From: Amaranthus tricolor
Lineage: Eukaryota > Streptophyta > Magnoliopsida > Caryophyllales > Amaranthaceae
Reading direction: 5' to 3'
Length of the DNA stretch: 64,000 nucleotides
NCBI RefSeq assembly: GCF_026212465.1
Contig: NC_080062.1
Span: 9,293,237 to 9,357,236, forward strand
How positions within the stretch are numbered: the stretch's first letter is position 1; every line of letters begins with the position of its first letter. Positions 1 to 11,361 of this stretch are shown here, in pieces. Below the pieces are notes generated by a model. That model was given only the letters and a program-made list of their open reading frames with translations, was not told where the DNA came from and ran no database searches. The position numbers and the translations under genes are program-made.

Positions 1-1766
1 AGCTTCACAAAAAGGCTATAAGCTTTTAAACCTTCTTGCCAAGCAAACCTTTGTATCTAGAGACAAAATGGTTTGAGCATGTCTTCCCTTACACCTTGAC
101 CCCCACACAACTTCAACACTTAATCCCTCCTTCCACAGACCACTCCATACAACAACCTTCATTCTGGGAAGATTCCTCTGATGATGAACACAATGAACCT
201 GAACCCCCTCCTGACCCTCCTACTACACCTCCATCTTCTACCTCTCCCTGCTTGGACACTTCTCCTACCCCTCCTGACCCCACTGCCAACCCCACTTGAG
301 ACGTCCTGATAGGAACCCAGCCTACTTGGTTGGCAGATTATGTCACACCTATAGCCAACTCCACCACTACTTGTGTACATCCTCAGTTTTAGTGCTTCAT
401 GGCTCAAATACACCATGCCTCTGATCCTGTTACCTGTCTTGAAGCTAGCAAACATCCTCAATGAGTGCAGCCCATGAATGAAGAGCTGTGTGCTTTAGAG
501 GACAACCTTACCTGGATCATTACTGACCTACCCCCTGGCAAGAAAGCCATTGGTAATAAATGGCTCTACAAAACCAAATACCTTCCTAATGGGAACATAG
601 AACGTTACAAAGCAAGACTTGTAGTCCTAGGCAACAAGCAAAAATACGGGATTGACTATGTGGAGACATTTGCCCCTATGGCTAAACTTACTACTGTTCG
701 TGGCCTTCTTGCTGTGGCAGCCATCAATGATTGGCAAGTATTTCAAATGGATGTGAAAAATTCATTCCTTCATGGGGATTTAGATGAGGATGTGTACGTG
801 AAGTTTCCCACAGGTTATCAAGGGCCTGGCCAACTCATTTCTATGGAGCCCCCATGGCATATTTCTCTCTTTTAAATTTCACATGAAAGATCTTGGCACT
901 TTAAGATACTTCTTGGGAATTGAAGTTGATAGATCCCCCATGGCATATTTCTCTCTCAGTCCAAATACACCACTGACCTCCCAAAAGAGTAGAAACTCCT
1001 CTCATCCAAACCTCTCAAACTTCCTTTAGACTCTAACCTTAAACTCACACCTACCAGTGGTGATCCCCTCCCTTACATACCAGCCTACCAAAAACTTATA
1101 GGGAAAGTCATTTACTTAACCTTGACACGACCTAATATTGCATTTGTTGTTCATACCCTTAGCCAATTCATGCACTAACCTACCACTGTCCACATGCAGG
1201 CTGCCAAAAGAGTCCTAAGGTACCTCAACAATGATCCTTCTCAAGGTATCCTTCTTGCATCTTCATCTTAAGCTAAACTTATTGCCTGTTGTGATAGTGA
1301 TTAGGCGGGGTGCCCTATGTCTAGGAAGTCCACCACAGGCTTCTGCATCCTTCTAGGTGACTTAGCTATATCCTGGATTCAAAGAAACAAGTTGTAGTAG
1401 CAAGAAGCTCAGCTGAAGCTGAATATCGTGTTATGGCTCTCACCACCTGTGAAGTTTTATGGCTTATACAGCTGCTTAGGGACCTAGGTATCTTCCATAC
1501 TGGTCCTACTCCTCTACTATGTGACAACAAAGCTGCACTCTCTATTCTTGCCAACCCTATACAGCATCAGAGAACAAAGCACATAGAAGTGGACTGTCAC
1601 TTCATTCGTGAGAAACACAAATCAGTCATCATTCAACCTCGATATGTGTCCTCTAAAGAACAACTGGCTGACATATTCACCAAATCTCTCCCTGTCTCTC
1701 AACATCAGCATCTGCTGCACAAGTTGGGAGCTACTGTTGTCCATCCACTCCCAACTTGAAGGGGCG
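1..1766 (+). pseudogene. Decayed Ty1/copia pol fragment, 5' end outside window
   Basis: The + strand reads as the later part of a Copia polyprotein in broken frames. At about 12-100 it resembles the segment after integrase (KGYK, then VSRD). A proline-rich linker follows to 299, then reverse transcriptase start sequence at 465-830 ([31 protein letters not shown]). Next come RT-RNase H connection sequence around 885-1260 ([14 protein letters not shown]) and RNase H to 1759 ([35 protein letters not shown]). Stops or frame changes lie near 299, 463, 873, 990, 1270 and 1300-1430. The part carrying the catalytic YVDD motif is missing between about 835 and 880. This is a non-functional retrotransposon remnant. 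The frame does not continue past the stop at 1759. Confidence 0.9.
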
Positions 1767-2041
1767 TATTAACAGAAGGTGTTGTATGTGTTGCTGTGAA
1801 TGCTGCTGCGTGTGCAATACCATGCTAAACTCCTCACTGTTGTACTTATTTCTGTTATTCCCTGTTGTCCTTGCAAATTCCTTTTGTCCTACTGGTCCCA
1901 TGTATATATGAATGAATGGTGTATTATGATTGGTAGGGTTTTTGCTCAATCTCTCTATATATATGTAATGCTCATACTCAAGCAAGACACATAGAATGAA
2001 TAAAATACAAAGCATTCCCCGTCTAATTTATTCACTCATCA
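1767..2041 (+). repeat. 3' LTR of the decayed Copia element (approximate ends)
   Basis: The Copia stop codon is followed by a purine-rich tract (TTGAAGGGG, about 1757-1764), the usual plus-strand priming site. After it comes a non-coding stretch with a TATA-like run (about 1955), an AATAAA near 1999 and a CA end at about 2041. The expected TG start appears as TA at 1767. No 5' LTR is in the window, so the ends are inferred. Confidence 0.55.
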
Positions 2042-2465
2042 AAATTAGTAACAAATTATGCAAGAGAGTACCTGCTGAGCATGAATCAAACAAGCATTAT
2101 GTTTCCTGAAATAATTAGGAGTTGATCTTTTGAGATAGACTCTCGGCAACGTAACTCCAAACTTTATGGAAACAGGCATCGGCCGCATCAACGCTGTAAC
2201 ACCCTCCATTTGTTGATGCTACAATACTCTCCTAGTCAATTGATTTTCATGATAAAGAAGAGACAAATGAAGAAACTAAATCACAGGCTGAATATCACCT
2301 AAAAATCGTAAAGGCTCTAAATTACATAGTTTGAGGGGCATAATGAAGTATATAAAACATCTAATTATAACCGCATTTTAATGTTCTATTCATAAGAGCA
2401 TTATACTCACATAAATTGATTTTCAGGTCATCTGTCATCACCAAGAACTAAATAGATACGTCAAG
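2042..2465. other. Intergenic, no gene seen
   Basis: AT-rich sequence with short open frames only. No protein family or repeat family is recognised. Confidence 0.6.
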
Positions 2466-2702
2466 TAAACAACTCAACCAAAAGCAAAAGCTTAAGTTTA
2501 TGGTTAAGGCCTCGTAATATGTTATATACTCCAATACGCCTCCTCACATAAGAGGGGCTAGAAGTGTGGATGCAGGCTCTCTCCAACCTGGCGTGGGGTT
2601 GGAATTTGAACCATAACCTCTTTATCTTCTGGTCAAGGAACCGACTCAACCAAAAACCTTAAGCTGATGGTTGATGCCCTGAGTATGTTATATACTATAA
2701 GA
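2466..2702. repeat. Dispersed repeat with two 65-bp direct repeats
   Basis: A segment of about 65 bp (2466-2531), starting near AACAACTCAACCAAAAG and ending in ATATGTTATATACT, recurs imperfectly at 2637-2700. The two flank about 105 bp of non-coding sequence. A third single copy lies at 40600-40670. The layout resembles a miniature element with terminal direct repeats, but the class is not assigned. Confidence 0.55.
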
Positions 2703-3215
2703 AACAAGATACTTAATACAAATCAAATTTCATTAAAATTCACCCAATAAAAATGAAATTTGGGAAAATAAGAAACCTAATCCATGTTCTTCAATTGTGA
2801 ATGATCATCAATTTCTCTCCTACCCAGTACCCAAATCGATCCCAAGACCATAAACTTCATTTGAAAACAAAAACAATGCTGAATTGCTAACAATTACTAA
2901 AATATTTAATTGCCCAAAATAGATTGTCCATTGAAGTAAGAAGGAAAATTATACTCTATGTATAGGTAATAGAAGCAATTGATTATCAAAGCTCAAGAAT
3001 TTAAGATTAAAGATGATGAACCTGATTGGTAGTAGCCGTTACTGCAAGTTTGAGGTCCATAATCAAGAACAGAAGTGCTGATAACTTATAATTTTGGCAC
3101 GAAGGCTGGTGTTCCAAGAAGACAAATCAACAAAAAAAGAATAAAATAATTTTTTTAAAAAAACTTCAAAATTTTAATTCTTCAAATTTTAATTCTTTAA
3201 AGAAGCTTGTACGAG
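2703..3215. other. Intergenic, no gene seen
   Basis: AT-rich non-coding DNA. An A-run lies around 3130-3165 and there is a short tandem of AATTTTAATTCTT near 3170-3200. Confidence 0.5.
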
Positions 3216-3219
3216 TCTA

Positions 3220-3484
3220 AAGTCAAATTTGTTCGCTGTTATAACAGACTAACAGTGAACAAGAGAAAAAAATTGACTTTGTTCACTATTGATAACGTTT
3301 TGAAAGGAAAAAAATTAAGAAACAATGTTTGTTCGAAAACATCGAACATACTATTTGGTTATTTATTTGTCCTCTCAAATGATATGATATTATCTTTTTT
3401 TTGTTCGCTGTTAGTAATATCGAACAAAGTCGTGGTAAATTTTTTTCTCTTATTCACAATTATTACAGCGAATAAATTTTAACC
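3220..3484. repeat. Possible MITE with imperfect terminal inverted repeats
   Basis: TTTGTTCGCTGTTAT near 3228-3242 is matched in inverted orientation by ATTACAGCGAATAAA near 3464-3478. Further TTGTTC/GAACAA copies lie between them. The frame at 3207-3482 is low-complexity and unlike a real protein. Length and layout suggest a non-autonomous DNA transposon. No target duplication is defined. Confidence 0.35.
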
Positions 3485-3585
3485 TTAAGCCGCACACTGA
3501 GACGCTTTTGGGAATTTTTGAATTTTATTTAAAAAAATTATACTATTCCATTTTCGAAAATTGGACCCTTTTTGTAAACAGCCTT

Positions 3586-4360
3586 CAAAATATAATTGAT
3601 AACTTTAAGATAGCAAATAAAGAATTTGAGATTGTGAATGAGCACTTTAAAACTAATGTAAAGAATCAATTGAAGGTTACATTTGATTTTTTTTAATATA
3701 AGTGAATATTTTAAGAATACAAGTAAAAACTCTACAAATGTAAGTGTTCATTTTAAGTTATTATTAATCATTTTAGGATTAGAAATGATTAATTTAAGAA
3801 TGTAAGTATAGACTCTAATAATATAAGTGGACGAAAAAAAAATGTAAATGATTATTTTTAAGGTTGTAATTGATTATTTTATAACTATAAGTAATAACTT
3901 TAAATAAAATTGTAAGTAAAAACTTTAAAAATGTAAATAAACACTTTATAACTAATGTAATTTTGGATAGCAAAAGTTGTTGATCCTTGTGTATAATCCA
4001 TTAATTCTTCCCTTATCTTTTTATAGCACGTATTACGTTAATTAAGCGTTTTTAACTTATGAATTAACAAAAAACTTAAGCGTTTGAATTTGTCAATCAT
4101 CTATTATCTATTTCATTCATAACATACAATTTAATCGTGTTTTTTAAATGAATTAACAAAAAATATAAAAGATTGTTTTTTTTTTAAATGATTCCTAAGG
4201 TTGATCCATTCTTTTTTTCGGTTTTTAGATATCTTTCCTATTTATTCAGTGGTTTAACATTTAAAATCGTTTCTTTCTAATTTCAAATAAATGTTTAATA
4301 TGTGATGGGTTGTTTTATACGGGGTTGGTCTCATGATGGGACGATTTTATACAAGATGTA
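3586..4360. repeat. Degenerate MITE-like repeat with AATGTAAGT tandem core
   Basis: The core (about 3640-3970) is a degenerate tandem of AATGTAAGTGATTATTTTA-like units. A GTCTCATGATGGGACGATTT segment near 4329-4348 resembles the GGTCTCACGGTGAGACC ends of the MITEs at 47299-47525 and 47614-47860. It is probably an old, partly deleted relative of those. The boundaries are uncertain. Confidence 0.35.
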
Positions 4361-4650
4361 TTACACAAGAATAAATATTAACCAATAAATCAACATAAAA
4401 GTACTTTAGAAGAATAAATGATGTAAAAATCAAATTTTTATATATTAATTAAAAGGTGAAATTTTTATTATCAATCAGAATAAAAGGGGGATTTTTAATT
4501 TTAGTTTTCCTATTTAATACCTTTTGTCATTTAAGAATTAAGTCTTGTCTCAATTGAAAAACAAGTACTACTTTTCCATGCAACATCAGATATTCCATTC
4601 TCATCTAGCCCTTCCTTTCCTTCAGCCTACATTATAATTAAAACACACAC

Positions 4651-4654
<4 letters not shown>

Positions 4655-4744
<90 letters not shown>
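4655..4744. repeat. (AT)n microsatellite
   Basis: An uninterrupted AT dinucleotide run of about 90 bp, directly after an (AC)n stretch. Confidence 0.95.
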
Positions 4745-4746
<2 letters not shown>

Positions 4747-5352
4747 AGTTTTCAAAAAGACATTAAAGTGGTAAAAACTAATTTTGAGAGTAATAGATCA
4801 TTTTAGGAATACATAGGGGCTATGGAGTATGTGTAGTTATTATATTTTTTATAAATAATAAAAAAAATTACAGTGATAATATGCACCTCCAGATAGTGAA
4901 TTACCCTTTCAATTTATGTATAAATGTATTCCTATGAGTTGAATATATTCCCTTGAGTTTTAATTTTTACCACTTTTAAGACATACATAGGAGATCATAT
5001 AAACACCATTTAGAGTGGTAAAAACTAAAAACAAATGATATATATATTTAATCTCTAAGGGTACTAATTTTAAAGGAGTACTTATTCACTGTTTTTAGAG
5101 GTACAAATTTTAGCTGAAAATTTTTATTATTTGAAAAATATAACATAAAAAACACACATACCCCATATATATCCCTAAAAAGACTCAAGTACACTTAGAA
5201 TTGATTTTTATGAATTTTACGGTTTACCCATTTAATGATTAATGGTTTTTCTACCTATATATAATATATTTTAATGCTCCATAATTATAATTCGGTAAGG
5301 ATAGGACTTCTGTGATTAGTTGATGTCATTAAATTTGATGGATTGTTGTAAT

Positions 5353-5384
<32 letters not shown>

Positions 5385-5895
5385 CTTTTTTCGTATCGAT
5401 GGAATCTGCAGAGGACAAACCATTTGTCTGACATTAGCCAACAAAGAACCACTAATAAGTAAACGAACCGAGAGCTGACCGGTTCAACCTAGATAATCAA
5501 GAAATGGCATTCCCAATCTCTCCAAAAGGCTAAAGGTCAAAGGCCCAATAGACTAAGAAAGAAGGAAAATGTCTCTCCTTTAGTTAAAACTTGAGATCTC
5601 ATGTAAATGAGAGTCCTTCTTAACCAACTCAAAGGCCCAATTATTATTATTAGTACTATTATTATTACTTTTTGAAGCTCTTTTTTTCTCCATCAAGCTT
5701 AATATTTATATTTTTCTATTATTGTTGTGCCCTTTGGATTAAGCCACCTAAAATAGCTACAATTTAATGCTTCATTATTGTAAAAAAAACATGCAAAAAA
5801 AACAACGGCATGGATCAAAGCCGCTCAAATCCTAATCACGTTCAACTTCAAACCACAAAAGCACTTCTTTTCATTAATATCATCCTTTTACATCA
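4745..5895. other. Intergenic, no gene seen
   Basis: AT-rich sequence with an (AAT)n run at about 5356-5385 and a smaller ATT run at 5641-5665. No coding sequence is recognised. Confidence 0.55.
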
Positions 5896-5900
5896 AAATG

Positions 5901-6660
5901 AGTTGTGCCAAGTCCCAAATCTCATGCCATAAGTGAAGACTTCAAGCACCTCATAGCTCACGCACTATCTTGCACACTTGACAGTGAAGATATAAGTGCA
6001 ATGGAGTATGGAGGATTGAATTTTGGATCACTTGATGAATTGATCAAGGTGGAAGACTTGGTATGCTTTGATAATAGCAAGGGAATGCCAAAGAAAGGGC
6101 TACTTGAATGGTCGAGCTCAATGGCTCGGTCGAGCAATGCAACAGATTCAATCTAGTAGCTTCTGGAACCCCGCTTGACCTGGTCGAGCGAATACGCTCG
6201 AATCGAGCGGACAACGGCACCCCAAAAATGCGAGTTTTTGTTTTGTTCTCGGTTTGTAGTGGGCTTTTGGGGTTTATCCTAAGGCTTCCTAATATGTTAT
6301 GGGACTATAAAAGAGGGTCTTAGAGCATCATTAGGGTATAGAGAGAGACAAACACAAGTGAGGCAACTAGGGTTTCAACAATAAGAGTTCTTCATCTTGT
6401 ATTTGCATGTTTGTATGACATTGACTTTAAAGGTTCAATCTTTACCTTGAGAGAGTGTTCTCAAGACTTGTGTGAGTTGAGTCATTAATGTATATTGATA
6501 TATTAATGATAAGAAACTTGTTTTGATGAGGAGGTATTCATAGATACCTTATAAATCTTGTATTGTTGGTTCATTGTTGTTGTTGCTCTATTTTGGTTGG
6601 TTTCTTTGTGCATTTTGTTCTTGTTTGTTCTTCACTAAATATCATAGCCCATTCACAACA
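5901..6660 (+). repeat. Solo LTR, 760 bp
   Basis: The element begins AGTTGTG (the first base is probably changed from TGTTGTG) and ends CACAACA, giving the short inverted ends typical of LTRs. It is flanked by a perfect 5-bp duplication AAATG at 5896-5900 and 6661-6665. A TATAAAAG box at about 6306-6313 fits an LTR promoter, followed by a plausible R/U5 region. No primer site or coding region adjoins it, so it looks like a solo LTR left by LTR-LTR recombination. The short frames at 5905-6156 and 6108-6323 are inside it and I do not regard them as genes. GCTCGA-rich sequence lies at 6110-6210. Confidence 0.72.
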
Positions 6661-6665
6661 AAATG

Positions 6666-7729
6666 AAATGAAAATAATAATTAACTAAAAGGTAACTCAA
6701 ATAAATAATAAAATAAGTTTTAGGAATATATGATAGTTTCATTTAACAACCTACCGTATTGTATAGCAATTGAAAGATAAAGGTGGGAGAAAATATTGAG
6801 AGTTTAGTTGGAATAAAACTAGGAAATCAAATCATTTTATAAAAACTTTGTCCGCTGTTATTAACAGCAACACACTAACGACTACTTTGAACATCATAAC
6901 AGCTAGCTAGTTTAAAGGGCCAAGATTTTGAGAAGTGTTTGACAAAATAGTTTATTAGACAATTCCAACTTATTTTGATACAAGTAGAGGATTGAGTGGT
7001 CAAACCCGTCAATGCTAATGTTTGGTAAATTAGCTGGTTAAAATACCTTATTGTTATTAATTAGTTGTTTTTAACAAGTTACTCATAACAATAAGTTGAA
7101 AATCAGTTAACTAAAATAATTAATAAAATTAATTAATCGAATCAGTCACTCTAATTAACTATTAAATTTTTGCCAAACATATTAAATCTTTTTCAAATAA
7201 ATAATCTCCTATATCTGTCTTTCTTCGCTAACAAACGCGCGTTGATTAGAGAATCCTAAGCAAATGCCAAAAAAATCGACACATTGTTTTAACTTTCTTT
7301 GGGTAATGAATACAAGTTTTGACCACGTCATATTGGTAAGCAAAGTGGGTTCCACCCATTTTTTTTCAATTTCTACTAATAATTGCTCAAGTTTAAAAAA
7401 AATGTAATTCTATTCTTTTCAATGTTCTCCTATTCTATAATCAAATTTTTTTTTTCTCTTTTGGTATATTTACACTATTATCTTATTTGTTTATATAAAA
7501 CATTTTTTCTTTACATATCATCATCATCATCCCTACCCAATGTATTCTGCTTATAAAATAAGGACAGGGTCTGAGGAGGAAAAGACGGCAGCAACTCATA
7601 CCATAAAGGAGACCGCGGCCAAAGGAATCCTCCGACTTGAAGAAGATAAATAGACGTAATAACCACAGAAAAAATAAATTAAAGGCCTATAAATAAAACA
7701 AAAGCAAAACCACTACAAAAAGAAAACAA

Positions 7730-7730
<1 letters not shown>
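6666..7730. other. Intergenic; GC-richer island at 7560-7670
   Basis: Mostly AT-rich, with no gene seen. A segment at about 7560-7670 is markedly less AT-rich than its surroundings and looks like part of a dispersed repeat. Its class is not recognised. Confidence 0.4.

Positions 7731-7731
<1 letters not shown>

Positions 7732-7803
<72 letters not shown>
7732..7803. repeat. (AT)n microsatellite
   Basis: An AT dinucleotide run of about 70 bp. Confidence 0.95.
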
Positions 7804-7808
<5 letters not shown>

Positions 7809-9951
7809 CACCCTTATAAAATTCATGTATTTATACAATTAACATTAATTACTTGTCTCTTAACTCTTTTCATACCTTTTTCTTAAAATCGATATTTTAT
7901 TAAATAGAATATTTAATTAGAAGCACTACGATCATCCTCAAGACAAAAATTAAGTGCTCGTTCAAATTTTTAGTTGAAGAACTCTTTTATTTTGATATAA
8001 TATTTTTAAATGATAAATAGTTAGATTCAAAATATAGTAAACCTTTTATTTTACAAAAGTTAAAAGTTACCAAATAAATACATAACTACAGTTATTTAGG
8101 AGGTTTTGTTATTTACACGATTAAAGAAGCCTATTCTATTATTAATTTTAAAAACATATATTTTTTCCATTTTTTTATGTAATCGATCCGTCATATGCTT
8201 ACCTAGTTTTATTGCAACCATGTTCTTTGATACCAATCTAAATTACTCCTTGAATAAATTGCAAACGTGTTATTTAAAGGAAAACCTCAAAAAAATCAAA
8301 TCGGATAAATTAGGTAGGGTGTTATAAAGTATATAGCTACCCTATCGATTTAAGTTTTTAATTGAGCAGCTTTTTGACATGGTATTAAAAGTAAGAGTAT
8401 ATTTAGACTCGGGCTGGCATGGACCATAGTCTTAGTCATGAAAGATTAAGTAGTTAGTTAAAATGATGTTCAGACGTTCTATGCGATTTGACAAAGGTGT
8501 TTCGAGCTAACTAACCATACCAATGAGAGGTCATATAATATTGGCCCAGGTAATAAAATTTTTCTAGATTACTTAGAAGCCAACGATCCAACGTGAACCA
8601 AAGTGAAAGAAGGGTTATGGGTTCGAATCTTATTCATCCCTTATATTAAAGAGAGTTTAGCACAAATTATAAGAAGGACATGTGTTGCATCTAAAATTGT
8701 CTGAATCATCATTTTACATGGAACCGTTCATAGGGGTAGGATCATAGGGGTAGGATCAATGTATAAGATTGTATAATCCTACAAATTAACTTCAATATGC
8801 TAACATATGTAGTATCTAGTCATAATTATTCATTTTCAAGCTTAAAATTGTGAATTAAAGTATCATTGACTTCATTTTTAGGAATGAAAAGGAATAACTT
8901 TTAATAAATAGTTTAAAACTCTGAATGCTTAATATAAAATATCTATTTCTTAGAAATTATAATTATTGAATATTGAGACAAATCTGTATGTGAAAGATAT
9001 TAGTGAAAGATGGTAATTAAAAATTAATAATAAATAATACTAAATACGCATGATTAAATCGTTGCATTGTAAGAAAGTAGAATCATGTTATGATTTTACA
9101 TCTCAAAATTCTAATAATTCTACTGATTTTACGTTCCCATTTACGAAGTAAATCACTTGCCTATTTTTGAATTGTAAAGTTTAAGGATATTCTGTAGAGT
9201 TTAATAGCAATTTTAATAATAATTGCAGTTACATTTCTAACAAAAAAGAAAAAAAAAGAAACTAGCTCATATAAAAGACGTGATAAAATATATAACATAA
9301 TCCAAAACTTTTTAACTATCAAAATAATCTTTTGATTGAATTAGTTATTTTCAATAGTTAACCTAGTTGATTACTAAATTTTAATCAAGTTGTAAAGAGT
9401 GACACTACTATTGTTAATTTCAATTCCAAATTTGACACGTTAGTGCGCATTAAGTAGTTAGCACCATCCTATAATACTAATTATATATACATTGTAATAT
9501 GGCCCCCTCCACTAATTATAATTATAATTGCCATAAAAACACTTCAATAAAAGAATATTTAATTTATATAAATAAAATAAGCCTAAAATTGTACCATTAC
9601 ATTGTTGCTTTTATGGGAATACTTTGATTTTGTCTGCCACCTAAGGGTAATTTGATGAACCAACGATTGTCATTTGTGGGAATCAAAGAGGGCATGAAGG
9701 GACATGAGCAAAAACAAAGTGTCAAAATTTTGCCTTGTTTATTCTCCAACTATGAAGTCTTTTAATTTATACGTGCCTTTTTTATGCATGAAGATTACAC
9801 TTTTTTGGGTGTTGCACATTTCTTTTGTTTTTAAGCTATACGAATAAGAGAACAAATTTTGGTGAGACTAAAAAATTTATATTTTCATAATATGTTTGAA
9901 ATGAACTATTTAACCCATAGATAAAACACGTTTCTCGATGACTTTAAATAC
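7804..9951. other. Intergenic, no gene seen
   Basis: AT-rich DNA with no recognisable coding sequence. The stretch 8390-8640 is less AT-rich and includes GGGTTCGAATCTTATTC, which looks like a Pol III B box. It may be a tRNA-derived SINE remnant, but no matching A box is clear. Confidence 0.4.
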
Positions 9952-9974
9952 AATAATAATAATAATAATAATAA

Positions 9975-11361
9975 TTCTTGAGAGTATTCGTGAGATTTAG
10001 ACTGTTGAAATTAAGGGCTATGTTAGCTATCAAATTACTCAGAAGCTATGGTTACTTAAGAGTAAGTTGAAGACCTTATATGGGAAGGAGCACTTACAGC
10101 TGGAGGTGGACAAAGCTCATTCTAAGTTGATATCTGTGCAGAATCAGCTACATGATCATTTGGGTGACCCTACCTTAGCTACTCAAGAGTAGGTTGCTGT
10201 TGCTAAGTTTCAACAACTAAAACAAGAGCTTGAAGCTAGTCTTCGACAGAAAGCTAAGCTGAACTGGATAAAATTTGGAGATGATAACACTGCATTTTTC
10301 ATCAGAGCATTAATTACAGACTAAGTCATAACAAAGTTGCTTTCATTCGATTCCAGGGGAAGGACATCACTGAGCCTTCTCAAAATTCATAAGGCTTTCT
10401 TTAACTATTACTCTGATCTATTTTGCTTTGAGGGCAAGGATAGGACTACGATCAATATTGACACAGTATATTAGGGCTCCATCTTTTCTCCTCATCATCA
10501 TCAGTTATTTGATCTCCATTTTTCTCCTTCTGAAATTAAACATGCGTTATGGAGTAATCCTGAGGAGAAGGCTCCAGGGTTAGACGGTTTCAATAGAAAT
10601 TTTTATAAGGTTGCGTGGGAGGTTGTGGGAGATGATATCATCCAAGCAGTTCATCAGTTCTTTGACAATGGAAAAATGCTAAAGAGTTGGAATATCACGA
10701 CAATTACATTGATTCCAAAGGTGCATAGTCCTTTATATCCAGATGATTTCAGGCCGATTTCTTGTTGTCATATTTTGTATAAATGTATATCTAAGCTTAT
10801 CTGCTCTAGACTTAAACTTGTGTTGGATTTTTTGATTGATCAAGCTCAGGGAGCCTTTGTAGCAGGTCGTAGTATTATGCATAACATTTTACTTCGTCAA
10901 GACATAGTAAAGCACTATACTAGGCAAGGGTGTGCGCCAGTTGTCTCATGAAAATCGACCTATGCAAAGCTTATGACACGATGAATTGGCAATTTATTAA
11001 AGAGATGTTGGTGACTCTCAATTTTCCCCACCAATTCATCAAAATCATTGCGGCGTGTATTACTTCTACGAGTTATGCCTTAATGATTGATGGGTCTCCT
11101 ACTAACATTTTTGCAGCAAAACGAGGGTTACGACAAGGTGATCCTCTCTCACCTTTATTATTTGTTATTGGGATGGAGTATTTGTCTAGGAGTTTGAAAA
11201 GCATCGTGGGTACCTTTGGTTTTCACCCTCGATGCAAATCCATTAACCTCACACACCTCTGCTTTGCGGATGACTTGATGATCTTTTGCAAAGGTGATCT
11301 TTCCTCTGTAAGGGTTATTTGTGAGTGCATCAAGGTTTTCTCCAATACTTCAGGGCTCCGT
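9975..11361 (+). mobile_element. L1-type LINE, 5' part (ORF2 RT region), interrupted
   Basis: The sequence encodes the middle of a plant L1-type ORF2 in broken frames. QKAKLNWIKFGDDNTAFF, a linker found upstream of the RT, lies around 10249-10305. Reverse transcriptase motifs follow: RPISCCHILYKCISK, QGAFVAGRSI, KIDLCKAYDTMNW, RGLRQGDPLSPLLF, and the catalytic CFADD at about 11259-11273. A stop lies at 10189-10191 and a frameshift near 10930-10950. The N-terminal endonuclease is missing, as expected for a 5'-truncated LINE beginning just after an (AAT)n run (9952-9974). The Gypsy element at 11362 cuts the frame. It resumes at 21363. Confidence 0.88.

Noticed and set aside
3207..3696. 91- and 62-codon plus-strand frames
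   Set aside because: They are low-complexity AT-rich translations over MITE-like sequence.
5905..6323. Two short plus-strand frames (83 and 71 codons)
   Set aside because: They lie inside a solo LTR, and no protein family is recognised.
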